Assembly (NCBI GenBank): GCA_963719165.1
Contig: CAVRAV010000002.1
Coordinates: 19,462-83,461, forward strand
Source: JAOUEA01 sp963719165
Lineage (GTDB): Bacteria > Actinomycetota > UBA4738 > HRBIN12
Length of the DNA: 64,000 nucleotides
Direction: 5' to 3'
Each line of letters opens with the position of its first letter. Within the stretch, counting starts at the first letter, position 1. A program made the position numbers and the translations under genes. A model generated the notes under the pieces. That model made no database searches, was not told the DNA's origin, and worked only from the letters and a program-made list of their open reading frames with translations. Below are positions 18,594-27,096 of the stretch, piece by piece.

Positions 18594-19682
18594 ATGCATG
18601 TCGATTGGGGGATCGCGGTCGCCTCCGTGATCGTGGGGTTCACGGTCGGACTGACGGGGATGGGCGGCGGGGCACTCATGACCCCCATCCTGCTCATCTT
18701 CTTCGGGATCAGCCCGACGGCGGCCGTGTCCTCGGATCTCGTGGCCGCCATGATCATGAAGCCGGTGGGCGGCGGCGTCCACGTGCGGCGCCGCACCGTG
18801 CGCTGGGAGCTCGTGAAGTGGCTGTGCCTGGGCTCGATCCCGACGGCGTTCATCGGCGTGCTGCTCCTGCATGCGAGCGGCGACAGCGAGGCCGTCGAGA
18901 ACACCACCAGGATCTTCCTCGGCGTCACGTTGACCATCGCGGCGGGCGCCATGGTGTTCAAGGCGTGGCTGCAGGCGCGGCGGAGCGCGGCGGCCCGTGC
19001 CGGCAACCGCACCACGCTGGGACCCGGCGGCGATATCCGCGTCCGCATCCTGCTCACCATCGTCATCGGGGCCGTCGGCGGCCTGTTGGTGGGACTGACC
19101 TCGGTGGGCTCGGGATCCATCATCATCGTGTGCCTGATGCTCACCTACCCCGAGCTCCGCGGCGCCCAGCTCGTGGGCACGGACCTCGTCCAGGCGGTCC
19201 CGCTCGTCACCTCGGCCGCCATCGCGCACATGGTCGTCGGGGACTTCGAGCTCGGGCTCACGACCTCGATCCTGATCGGCGCGCTCCCCGCGGTCTACGT
19301 CGGCGCGCGGCTGTCCTCGAAGGCCCCCGACGGCGTGATCCGCCCCATGCTCGTGTTCGTCCTGCTCGCCTCCTCGCTCAAGCTGCTCGGCGTGTCCACC
19401 GGGCTGCTGGGGCTCATCCTGCTCGGCGTGATGTTCGTGGGGCTCGCGATCTACGGCGCCGTCGATGCGGCCGCGCATCCCGAGAACCTCTGGAACGCGG
19501 CGGGCCAGCCCCGCCGAACGTGGATCAGGTGGATGGCCTTCGGGGCGCCGTGCGGCATCGGCTTCGCCGTGGCGATCGGCTACTTCGCGCGGATCCGTCC
19601 CCAGCTAGAGGCCGCCTTCACGGCTGTCGCGAGCCCGCCCTCGTCGTTGGCGGGCGCGCCGATCCCGGAAGAGGGGGCCTGA
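18594..19682 (+). CDS. TauE/SafE-family anion exporter (sulfite exporter-like)
   Basis: 362 residues. Two related halves with the TauE/SafE glycine-rich signatures: VGFTVGLTGMGGGALMTPIL near the N-terminus and VGGLLVGLTSVGSGSIIIVC at about 160-180. Eight or nine TM segments are present. ATG 18594 has GAGGAG 8 bases upstream. The family exports sulfite, sulfoacetate or related organosulfur anions, or moves other anions; the substrate is not determined here. The universal stress protein gene starts 3 bases after the stop, so they are probably one operon. Confidence 0.85.
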   Translation: MHVDWGIAVASVIVGFTVGLTGMGGGALMTPILLIFFGISPTAAVSSDLVAAMIMKPVGGGVHVRRRTVRWELVKWLCLGSIPTAFIGVLLLHASGDSEAVENTTRIFLGVTLTIAAGAMVFKAWLQARRSAAARAGNRTTLGPGGDIRVRILLTIVIGAVGGLLVGLTSVGSGSIIIVCLMLTYPELRGAQLVGTDLVQAVPLVTSAAIAHMVVGDFELGLTTSILIGALPAVYVGARLSSKAPDGVIRPMLVFVLLASSLKLLGVSTGLLGLILLGVMFVGLAIYGAVDAAAHPENLWNAAGQPRRTWIRWMAFGAPCGIGFAVAIGYFARIRPQLEAAFTAVASPPSSLAGAPIPEEGA

Positions 19683-19685
19683 GCC

Positions 19686-20099
19686 GTGTTCGAGCACATC
19701 CTCGTCGCCGTGGACGGGTCGCCCAGGAGCGAACAGACCATCGCCATCGCCACCGACATGGCGCAGCGCTATGCATCGAGCGTGACGGTCGTGCACGTCC
19801 GCGAGTACGAGCGCTACGAAGGCTCCGACGTGGACATGGGCCCGCCCATCAGCGGCGAACAGCTCGTCGATGACGTGGTGAAGAGGTTCAGCGACGCCGG
19901 GCTGGAGGCGCGTGGCGAGCTGCGGCGGGTGAGCTCGGGCGAGACGCCTCAGCAGATCGTGGAGATCGCTCAGCAGGTGGAGGCCGATCTCATCATCCTG
20001 GGGTCGCGCGGGATGACGGAGTGGCGGAGTCTGCTGCTCGGCGGCGTCGCGACCAAGGTCGTGCACCACGCGACGTGCCCTGTGCTGCTCGTGCGCTGA
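19686..20099 (+). CDS. Universal stress protein (UspA family)
   Basis: 137 residues from a GTG start. A single USP domain: FEHILVAVDGSPRSEQTIAI at the N-terminus, and the nucleotide-loop motif LGSRGMTEWRSLLLGGVATK followed by HHATCPVLLVR at the C-terminus. The G-2x-G-9x-G motif is intact, but the usual following Ser is Gly. The protein is likely an ATP-binding dimer acting in stress responses and is co-transcribed with the TauE/SafE gene 3 bases upstream. Confidence 0.88.
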   Translation: MFEHILVAVDGSPRSEQTIAIATDMAQRYASSVTVVHVREYERYEGSDVDMGPPISGEQLVDDVVKRFSDAGLEARGELRRVSSGETPQQIVEIAQQVEADLIILGSRGMTEWRSLLLGGVATKVVHHATCPVLLVR

Positions 20100-21834
20100 G
20101 CAGCCACAGCAGGTAACCGCCGGTACCGACGAGCGCCGCCACCAGCGTGCCGGTTACGGATCCCCCGAGCCGAGCACCGAGGCCGTCCGCCACCGCGGCG
20201 ACGAGGATGATGCCGCCGATGCCGAGTGCCGGCGCCAGGGCGAGCGCGTCCACCGCGTCCTCGACGACGGCGCGCGCCCAGCCGTATCCCAGCATCACCA
20301 GCAGCCCCAGCGCCGCCAGCGCCGAGAACGAGATCGCGAGGGGCGACGAGGGGGCGAGCGGGTCGCGGGCGCTCGGGGCCTCGCCGATCGTGCCGGGTAC
20401 CGAAGCGAAGACCCCTTCGTCCCATCGGAACAGCCCCTCCGACCGCGGAGGACCCCCCGACGCCGTCTCGTCGAACGGCGCCAGCACGATCGCCAAGGGC
20501 GGCCCCGACGCGTCGGTGGGAACGGCGTCGAGCGACGCGAGAGAGAGGGCGTCGTACTCCGGGTCGCCCGTGGCGCTGGGGCGTCCGAGGAGGAACCGCT
20601 GCGGCGACCCCACGTACACGTACACGTCGCGCACGCGGTCGGGAGGCACGCTGGCGCGCGCGAGGTTCCCCACGCGCGTGGCCAGGGAGGTCGCGGCGGC
20701 TCCGGACGCGTCCGTATCCACGACGAACACGAGCGGCGTGCCCGGGGTCGTCGTCTCCCCGATCCGCGTCGCGGCCTCCAATCGCGCGGCCTCCTCCGGG
20801 GTCATGAGCACCGCCTGCGAACGCAGGCCGATGAAGGCGCCGACGATCATCGTCGCGACGAGCGCCACCGCGAGGGCTCGATACACGACGCCGCCCAGCC
20901 GCCACAGCGCGACGGCGCCCGCCCCAGCGAGGATCGGGATCGCGAGCCCGTACGTGGCGAAGCGCGAGGGCGGCAGCGCGCGCGACGCGAGCGCGATGAG
21001 CACGCCCACGATCGTCAGGCCCGCCCACGCGCCGAGGAACCGTCGGCGGAACGCGGCCACGCCGCCCAGCCCCGCAGCGGCGAGCGGCACGGACGCCCAC
21101 GGCACGTACCGCTGCCACACCGGCGCGAACCGCTCGACGTAGGAACGATGCAGGAGCTCGGAGAACCCGGCGCGCCGCAGGAAGGCGTCCCGCGACGTGT
21201 CGACGACGAGCGGACCCGGGCCGAGGATCCTTGTCAACGCCCCGGCGGCGGCGATCGCTGCGCCGCCCACGACGGCACCGCCGATCGCACGGACCGAGGA
21301 TCCGGCGCCGCGCTCGCCCTCGAGGACGCCCCACGCGGCGGCCGCCGCGAGGATCGCGAGGTCGACGAGGAAGAAGACGGGGTGGGCGAGGCCCGCGGCG
21401 CCGAGCAGGAGGGCGGCGGCGATGACGGCCCGGCGCGTTCCCACCGCGATCAGGGTCGCGGCGGCCAGGAACGGCACCACCGCCGAGACGGTGGCCACGT
21501 AGCCGGCCACGATGTGGATCGCGAACGCGCCGGCGAGCACGCCCGCGAGCATCCACGCGGCCCGCGGCGATCTCCCCGAACGCAGCAGCGCGGCGGCCGC
21601 GAGGGCGATCGACGCACCGAGGGCGATCGACGTACCTCCGACGGCGTTCACCGCCGACAGGTGCAGCGTCGAGCCGATCGCGGTGAGGCCGGCCACCGAG
21701 CCGGCCCGCTCGCCGACGACGGACATCCCCTGTTCGCCGCCGAGCCGCATCCACCAGAGGTAGACGGCCGCGTCCAGGCCGAACGGGAACCGATCGCCGT
21801 CGGCGAAGAGCAGCGAACAGGGGAACGCCACCAC
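19993..21834 (-). CDS. Polytopic membrane protein of unknown function
   Basis: About 600 residues with around twelve TM helices. The N-terminus LLFADGDRFPFGLDAAVYLW resembles first-loop regions of glycosyltransferase-C-like membrane proteins. There is a soluble domain in the middle (TPGTPLVFVVDTDASGAAAT, VYVYVGSPQRFLLGR) and two more TM segments (GLLVMLGYGWARAVVEDAV, SVTGTLVAALVGTGGYLLWL). Extensive conserved Ala/Val/Leu helices upstream of 21834 suggest that translation may begin further upstream at a non-ATG codon. The last 107 bases overlap the convergent USP gene, so the true stop may be nearer 20100 with an undetected shift. No function assigned. Confidence 0.6.
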   Translation of the reverse strand: MVAFPCSLLFADGDRFPFGLDAAVYLWWMRLGGEQGMSVVGERAGSVAGLTAIGSTLHLSAVNAVGGTSIALGASIALAAAALLRSGRSPRAAWMLAGVLAGAFAIHIVAGYVATVSAVVPFLAAATLIAVGTRRAVIAAALLLGAAGLAHPVFFLVDLAILAAAAAWGVLEGERGAGSSVRAIGGAVVGGAAIAAAGALTRILGPGPLVVDTSRDAFLRRAGFSELLHRSYVERFAPVWQRYVPWASVPLAAAGLGGVAAFRRRFLGAWAGLTIVGVLIALASRALPPSRFATYGLAIPILAGAGAVALWRLGGVVYRALAVALVATMIVGAFIGLRSQAVLMTPEEAARLEAATRIGETTTPGTPLVFVVDTDASGAAATSLATRVGNLARASVPPDRVRDVYVYVGSPQRFLLGRPSATGDPEYDALSLASLDAVPTDASGPPLAIVLAPFDETASGGPPRSEGLFRWDEGVFASVPGTIGEAPSARDPLAPSSPLAISFSALAALGLLVMLGYGWARAVVEDAVDALALAPALGIGGIILVAAVADGLGARLGGSVTGTLVAALVGTGGYLLWLLSARAAQGTSRGARPWSRRRRAADSATPSSRATPG

Positions 21835-21976
21835 GATCAGGGAGAGCGCTGCCAGCCGGCCGGCGTCCGCGGCCCCGCGCGATCCCGACGTAGCGATGAG
21901 CCCCCCTCGTGCGAGCCTGCTGCGATCGCAGGCCCGCTCGGGTGGGAGCCTATCGTGCCGGCCGGCTCCATCTTCG

Positions 21977-22048
21977 AGCCGGAGCGGGGATTTGAACCCC
22001 GGACCTACGCCTTACCATGGCGTTGCTCTACCCCTGAGCTACTCCGGC
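21977..22048 (-). tRNA. tRNA-Thr (GGT anticodon)
   Basis: Minus-strand cloverleaf: acceptor GCCGGAG/CTCCGGC, D arm GCTCAGGGGTAGAGC, anticodon stem ACGCC/GGCGT around ATGGTAA (anticodon GGT), T arm with GTTCAAATC. It lies about 3.5 kb upstream of tRNA-Met in the conserved actinobacterial Thr-Met order. Confidence 0.93.
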
Positions 22049-22058
22049 GGTGCGGCGA

Positions 22059-22064
22059 ATGATA
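22059..22064 (-). promoter_or_regulatory. Probable -10 element of tRNA-Thr
   Basis: TATCAT on the minus strand, 11 bases before the tRNA 5' end. The -35 is unclear. Confidence 0.35.
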
Positions 22065-22104
22065 GCAACCGGCGACCGGCCGTTCCCCCCGAGCCCGTGC
22101 GACG

Positions 22105-22569
22105 ATGCTGGGCGTGAGAGGGATCGTCTGTCTGGCGCTGGCGTTCGCGACCCTGACAGCGTGCACGCGCGGCGCCGACTGCACCACCGTCGACCCCGGA
22201 CACGTCAGGTTCACGCACGCGGACGCACTCACCGTGAGGGTCGCCGACACCTCGGACGAGCGCGCTCAGGGGTTGATGGGCGTGACGTCGCTGCCGTCCG
22301 ACGATGGGATGGTCTTCGTCTTCGGAGGCTCTTCCGAGGACGCGTTCTGGATGAAGGACACCCTCATCCCGCTCTCGATCGCGTTCGTGGACGGCGACCG
22401 GATCGTGGCGATCCGCGAGATGGAGCCCTGCACGAACGATCCGTGTCCCACGTACGATGCGGGAGCGCCGTACACCTATGCCGTCGAGGCGAACCGGGGG
22501 TGGTTCGCGAGCCACGGGATCGAGGCGGGCGACCGTGTGAGGAGCTTCGATGCGTCCCACTGCCAGTGA
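22105..22569 (+). CDS. DUF192 lipoprotein
   Basis: 154 residues. A lipoprotein signal (CLALAFATLTAC, Cys near residue 20) is followed by the DUF192 domain: VRVADTSDERAQGLMGVTSL, the hallmark FWMKDTLIPLSIAFVD, and the closing EANRGWFASHGIEAGDRVR. Several additional cysteines (CTNDPCP) may form a disulfide. DUF192 proteins are small extracytoplasmic beta proteins of unknown activity. The downstream gene overlaps by 20 bases. Confidence 0.87.
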   Translation: MLGVRGIVCLALAFATLTACTRGADCTTVDPGHVRFTHADALTVRVADTSDERAQGLMGVTSLPSDDGMVFVFGGSSEDAFWMKDTLIPLSIAFVDGDRIVAIREMEPCTNDPCPTYDAGAPYTYAVEANRGWFASHGIEAGDRVRSFDASHCQ

Positions 22570-22882
22570 GGCCTCCGCCGACTGCCTGTTGTGCTCGGCC
22601 GAGCGCGTGACGGACTGGTTCCACGAGGACGAGGACTGCTGGGTGGCCGAGTGCATGGTGTGTCGCACGCCCATGGTCGTGTGGCGCACGCACGGCCTGC
22701 CCGAGGACGATCAGGAGGCGCGTCTCCTCGCGCAGCTGGAGCGCGTGGCCACCGAGCGCTACGGCCCCGGCGCCTACTGGGTGGACGGCGAACGCCGCCG
22801 GATCCCCGACCACTGGCATGCGCACGCCCGACCGGCGAACGCGTTCTTCGACCCTGCGAGCGACCTCTACGGGCGGTACTGA
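22550..22882 (+). CDS. Small protein with two CxxC pairs, unknown function
   Basis: 110 residues from ATG 22550, overlapping the end of the DUF192 gene by 20 bases. Two CxxC pairs (CLLC near residue 12, CMVC near residue 35) suggest a zinc ribbon. A Trp/His-rich second half follows (YWVDGERRRIPDHWHAHARP, ending FDPASDLYGRY). I do not recognise a named family. The motif IPDHWHAHAR is reminiscent of HIT-like His clusters, but the HxHxH triad is absent. Confidence 0.65.
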   Translation: MRPTASEASADCLLCSAERVTDWFHEDEDCWVAECMVCRTPMVVWRTHGLPEDDQEARLLAQLERVATERYGPGAYWVDGERRRIPDHWHAHARPANAFFDPASDLYGRY

Positions 22883-22906
22883 ACCGCGCGACACGTTGCG
22901 GAGTTG

Positions 22907-22976
22907 TGACGTCTCGACGTCATCGCGCGGGTATCGCCCCCCGCTGCTTGACACTCCCCCGCCGGGTCGGTAAGCC
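22907..22976 (+). promoter_or_regulatory. Promoter and palindrome upstream of the sulfate importer
   Basis: TTGACA at 22948-22953, a 17-base spacer, and TAAGCC at 22971-22976 form a plausible sigma-A promoter. A perfect inverted repeat, TGACGTC-TC-GACGTCA (22907-22922), sits 25 bases upstream of the -35 and could be a regulator site. Transcription from here leaves a leader of about 170 bases before the binding-protein gene. Confidence 0.5.
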
Positions 22977-22994
22977 TGTGCTGGCAGCTCGATC

Positions 22995-23102
22995 GACCGG
23001 ACCACCGGAGGTCGACTGCGGATCATTTCATCCGTATGCGTCGTTCCTCGTGAGAGGGTGACGAAGCGACGAATCCTGTTCGGTTGACCGGACCACCGGA
23101 GG
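22995..23102 (+). repeat. Two exact 17-base direct repeats in the sulfate-operon leader
   Basis: GACCGGACCACCGGAGG occurs at 22995-23011 and again at 23086-23102, 91 bases apart. Both copies lie between the promoter and the start codon, so they would be in the mRNA leader. They could be tandem regulator sites or RNA structural elements; I do not recognise a known riboswitch. Confidence 0.7.
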
Positions 23103-23149
23103 CCGTAAGTCCAGGCCCGGTACGTGCCGGTCGATCGAAGGGAGTTCGG

Positions 23150-24239
23150 ATGTCCCCCCGTCTCAAACGCCTCAGCAGCGCGGCTTTCGCCGGCGCGGTC
23201 GCCCTGGCACTCGCCGCCTGCTCTTCGAGCGCGGGCGGCTCGTCCGCCGGGGACAGCGGCGGCACGTGCACGCCGTCGGATAGCCCCACCATCACCTTCC
23301 TGGCGTACAGCACTCCACAGGAGGTCTACGACGCCAAGCTGATCCCGGAGTTCAAGTCCCAGTGGAAGGACGAGCACGACGGCCAGACCGTGAACTTCCT
23401 CGAGTCCGTACGGCCCCTCCACTGCGCAGGCCCAAAACGTCGTGAACGGTCAGGGCGCCGACGTCGTGGCCCTTTCTCTCGCTCCCGACGTGGACACCAT
23501 CCAGCAGGCCGGCCTGATTACGCACGACTGGACGGACGCCCCAGATGGCGGCATGGTCTCGTCCTCGGTCGTGGTGTTCGACGTCCGTGAGGGCAACCCG
23601 AAGCAGATCAGGGACTGGAACGACCTCGCCGGCGACGGCGTCAACGTGCTCACGCCCGACCCCGCCCAAAGCGGCGGCGCGCGGTGGAACCTCGTGGCCC
23701 TGTGGGGCTCAGCCCTGCGCGGCGACGTGCCCGGCATCACGAAGGGCGACGAGGCAGCCGCCACGACGTTGATGAACGACGTGACCGGCAACGTCATCGC
23801 GTACGACAGCTCCGCACGCAGCTCCGTCCAGAACTTCGAGGACGGCAACGGCGACGTGGCCATCACGTACGAGAACGAAGTGAAGACGGCGAACGCCGCG
23901 GGGCTGCCGGACGCGGCCGTGTATCCCAAGGGGTCGATCATGGTCGAGAATCCGGTTGCGATCGTGGACAAGAACGTGGACGAGCACTGCGTGCGTGACG
24001 TCTCGGAGGCGTTCGTGAACTTCCTCCACAGCAAGGATGCGAAAGCGGCCTACACCGACACCGGGTTCCTTCGGTCGACGGACATCGCTGAGGCCCAAGC
24101 GGGCGACCCCGCCAAGGGCTACCCCGCGATCCAGGATCTCTTCACGGTCGACGACCTCGGCGGCTGGCCCGCAGTCGACACGAAGCTGTTCGGCGATGAC
24201 GGCATCGCGACCCAGGCGGTCGCGAACAGCGGACGGTAG
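23150..24239 (+). CDS. Sulfate ABC transporter substrate-binding lipoprotein, one frameshift
   Basis: About 363 codons. ATG 23150 with an AAGGGAG Shine-Dalgarno. Lipoprotein signal with lipobox LALAACSSS. The mature part matches periplasmic sulfate/thiosulfate-binding proteins: ITFLAYSTPQEVYDAKLIPE, then (after a shift near 23410 restoring YGPSTAQAQNVVNG) GADVVALSLAPDVDTIQQAG, SARSSVQNFEDGNGDVAITY, KGYPAIQDLFTVDDLGGWP. It captures sulfate for CysTWA. It is the first gene of the operon; cysT follows after 30 bases. Confidence 0.9.
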
Positions 24240-24269
24240 CCCGGTGACCAGCCGATCCCGACGACGACT

Positions 24270-25130
24270 ATGAGCAGCGCCGCGTCGATCACGACCAGCA
24301 GCCGGACCCGGAGACTGTCCCCGCGCTCTGCCGCGCAGCTGCGCCGGCTGAGCCTCCGCGGAGCTGCCATCGTCTATCTGGGCGGGATGATCCTCCTTCC
24401 CGTCTCCGCGATCATCTTCAAGGGATTCAGCGACGGGCTGGGCGCGTTGACCGACGCGGTGTCGGGACCCGGAGCGATCGCCGCGATCCGGCTCACCCTC
24501 ATCACCGCGACCCTCACGGCCATCATCAACGCCGTGCTGGGGACGCTCCTGGCCTACGTCTTGGTCCGCTACCGGTTCCCCGGCCGCGCCCTTCTCTCCA
24601 CCGTGGCGGACCTGCCCATCGCCATCCCTACCCTCGTGACCGGTCTGATGCTCGTGGCGATCTACGGCCCGAATGCCCCGATCGGACACTTCCTTGACAG
24701 TTTGGGGATCCAGGTGATCTTCGCTCCGCTCGGCGTAGAGCTCGCGCTGCTCGTCGTCACCATGCCGTTCGTACTGCGGGCCGTGCAACCCGTGCTCCAG
24801 GAGCTCGATCCCGCCGAGGAGGAGGCGTCGGCCACCCTCGGGGCGAGCGGTTGGCGGACCTTCCGCACGATCGTCCTGCCGGCCATCCGCCCGGCCATCG
24901 CGGCGGGCGCGCTCTTGTCGTTCGCGCGCGCGTGCGGCGAGTTCGGCAGCATCGTGATCGTCTCGGGCAACATCGTGAACAAGACCCTGACGGCACCGGT
25001 CTACATCTTCCAGCTCGCGAGCCAGTTTCGCACCGAGGAAGCGGCGGCGGTAGCGACCCTACTGTTCGCAATCTCCTTCGTGATGGTGATGGCCACGGCG
25101 CGGATCCTTCGTCGGAAGGAGGAATCATGA
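24270..25130 (+). CDS. cysT: Sulfate ABC transporter permease CysT (CysU)
   Basis: 286 residues with six TM helices (AIVYLGGMILLPVSAIIFKG, AIRLTLITATLTAIINAVLG). The permease EAA loop that contacts CysA is present: EEEASATLGASGWRTFRTIV. The family-typical RYRFPGRALLSTVADLPIAI and CGEFGSIVIVSGN are also there. Its stop overlaps the cysW start as ATGA. It forms the heterodimeric membrane channel with CysW. Confidence 0.93.
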   Translation: MSSAASITTSSRTRRLSPRSAAQLRRLSLRGAAIVYLGGMILLPVSAIIFKGFSDGLGALTDAVSGPGAIAAIRLTLITATLTAIINAVLGTLLAYVLVRYRFPGRALLSTVADLPIAIPTLVTGLMLVAIYGPNAPIGHFLDSLGIQVIFAPLGVELALLVVTMPFVLRAVQPVLQELDPAEEEASATLGASGWRTFRTIVLPAIRPAIAAGALLSFARACGEFGSIVIVSGNIVNKTLTAPVYIFQLASQFRTEEAAAVATLLFAISFVMVMATARILRRKEES

Positions 25131-25963
25131 GCGAAGTGCGCACCAACCTGCGGAAGCGGCAATTGACGAAATTTGGTTTCGTTTCGGCGGCCGTGGCCTA
25201 TGTCTCTCTGCTTCTCCTCCTGCCGCTGCTGGGGATCGTGTGGGCGGTGATGAGGGCCGGCCTGCATACCATCGCGGACACCTTCACGAACCCGAACGTC
25301 CAGCACGCGTTCGTCCTTACCGGGATCATCGCCGTGACCACGGTCGCGGTGACCACGTTCTTCGGCGTGCTGGTGGCCTGGGTCCTCGTGCGCCAGCACT
25401 TCTGGGGCAAGGGCTTCCTGAACGCCCTCGTGGACCTGCCGTTCGCCCTGTCTCCCATCACCGTGGGGGTGGCCGCCGTGTTGCTGTTCGGGCGCGGCGG
25501 CTGGTTCGAGCCGTGGCTCACAGCGCGCGGCATCCAGGTCATGTACGCGTTGCCGGCCATGGTGCTCGTGACGATCTTCATCAGCCTTCCGTTCACGATC
25601 CGCGAGGTACAGCCCGTGCTCCAAGAAGTCGGCAAGGACGAGGAGGACGCCTCGCGCACGCTCGGCGCCTCGATCTTTCAGACCTTCCGTAAGGTGACCC
25701 TCCCGAACATCCGCTGGGCCTTGCTCTACGGCATCGCACTGTCCACCGCACGGGCGATCGGCGAGATCGGCGCCGTCTTGCTCGTCTCCGGCAACATCCA
25801 GGCGAAGACCGAGACTGCCACGCTCACCATCTACAACGCGTTCGAACACCGACAGCAGGCAACCGGCTACATCGTCGCACTGACACTGGCGGGGATCTCC
25901 ATCCTCCTGCTTGCCGGGATCGAGGCGGCCAAGCATCGGATCAGAAGGGAGCGGACCGCATGA
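25127..25963 (+). CDS. cysW: Sulfate ABC transporter permease CysW
   Basis: 278 residues from ATG 25127, which overlaps the cysT stop by four bases; AAGGAGG precedes it. Six TM helices, FWGKGFLNALVDLPFALSPI, the EAA loop DEEDASRTLGASIFQTFRKV, and ARAIGEIGAVLLVSGNIQ. The stop overlaps the cysA start (ATGA). It pairs with CysT to form the permease. Confidence 0.93.
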   Translation: MSEVRTNLRKRQLTKFGFVSAAVAYVSLLLLLPLLGIVWAVMRAGLHTIADTFTNPNVQHAFVLTGIIAVTTVAVTTFFGVLVAWVLVRQHFWGKGFLNALVDLPFALSPITVGVAAVLLFGRGGWFEPWLTARGIQVMYALPAMVLVTIFISLPFTIREVQPVLQEVGKDEEDASRTLGASIFQTFRKVTLPNIRWALLYGIALSTARAIGEIGAVLLVSGNIQAKTETATLTIYNAFEHRQQATGYIVALTLAGISILLLAGIEAAKHRIRRERTA

Positions 25964-27024
25964 CGCAGCCCATCGTCGTCGAACGGCTCACGAAACGCTT
26001 CGGAGACTATGAGGCGGTCTCGAACGTATCGTTCACGGCGCCCGCAGGGTCGATCACAGCCCTATTGGGCCCCAGCGGTTCCGGAAAGAGCACGGTCCTG
26101 CGCGCGATCGCGGGTTTGGAGACACCCTCGGCTGGGCGCATCTGGGTGGGCGACGAGGAGCTCACGGACAAGAGCGTTCAGCAACGTGAGGTCGGCTTCG
26201 TGTTCCAGCATTACGCGCTCTTCCGCCACATGACCGTTGCGGACAACGTGGCTTACGGTCTTGTCGTACGCAAGGAGCCGAAAGCCGAGCAGCGCAAGCG
26301 TGTGGAGGAACTGCTCGAACTGGTACAGCTCGCGCCCTTCTCGAAGCGGTACCCGGACCAGCTCTCGGGCGGGCAGCGCCAAAGGGTCGCCCTCGCGCGG
26401 GCCCTTGCGCCGCAGCCGCGTGTGCTGCTGCTCGATGAACCCTTCGGCGCTCTCGACGCGCGCGTGCGACAGGATCTGCGTCGCTGGCTCGACGAGCTAC
26501 ACCGTGAGCTCGGCGTGACGAGCCTCTTGGTCACGCACGACCAAGAGGAGGCTCTGGAGCTCGCGAACCAGATCGTGGTGATGCACCAGGGCAACGTCGA
26601 ACAGGTGGGATCGCCCGACGAGATCTACGACGAGCCTGCCACAGCGTTCGTGGCCGGCTTCGTGGGCGCGGCCAACGTCCTGCACGGCCAGGTGGTGAAC
26701 GGTCATGTGCATTTCGGCGCGATCCGCGTCCCCGGTGCCGAGCACCTGGAAGAAGGCTCGGCTGCCACGGCGTTCGTCCGCCCCCACGACGTGCGGATCG
26801 CTACCGGCACACCGAAGGGCTCGATCGACGCCACGATCGAACGAGTGGCTTCGCTCGGGTGGCTCGCGCGGTTGTCACTCCGCTTTCCCGACGGCACGGT
26901 GATCGTTGCCCACGTGCCCCAAGACGAGCTTGGCAGCGCGCGAGAAGGGGACACGATCTCGGTGGACCTGCGCAACCCCAAGGCGTTCCAGCGCGAGGAA
27001 TCCACCGTCGCGGCTCGCCTCTAA
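25960..27024 (+). CDS. cysA: Sulfate ABC transporter ATP-binding protein CysA
   Basis: 354 residues. Walker A GPSGSGKST, Q-loop VGFVFQHYALFRHMT, signature LSGGQRQRVALARAL, Walker B VLLLDEPFGALDA and the H-loop in LLVTHDQEEALELA are all intact. A C-terminal TOBE-like regulatory domain follows (GAANVLHGQVVNGHVHFG, AFVRPHDVRI). Last gene of the operon, with a 4-base overlap with cysW. It energises sulfate uptake. Confidence 0.94.
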   Translation: MTQPIVVERLTKRFGDYEAVSNVSFTAPAGSITALLGPSGSGKSTVLRAIAGLETPSAGRIWVGDEELTDKSVQQREVGFVFQHYALFRHMTVADNVAYGLVVRKEPKAEQRKRVEELLELVQLAPFSKRYPDQLSGGQRQRVALARALAPQPRVLLLDEPFGALDARVRQDLRRWLDELHRELGVTSLLVTHDQEEALELANQIVVMHQGNVEQVGSPDEIYDEPATAFVAGFVGAANVLHGQVVNGHVHFGAIRVPGAEHLEEGSAATAFVRPHDVRIATGTPKGSIDATIERVASLGWLARLSLRFPDGTVIVAHVPQDELGSAREGDTISVDLRNPKAFQREESTVAARL

Positions 27025-27096
27025 CCCACGATGGCAGCTGAGTCCCATCGGCGACCCATGACGTCAACACGTCCCGTTCGCGCTAGCGTTTCCTCT

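Noticed and set aside
22995..23149. Known SAM or other sulfur riboswitch in the sulfate-operon leader
   Set aside because: I could not match the conserved cores of SAM-I, SAM-II or SAM-IV classes. It is kept only as an unexplained repeated leader.
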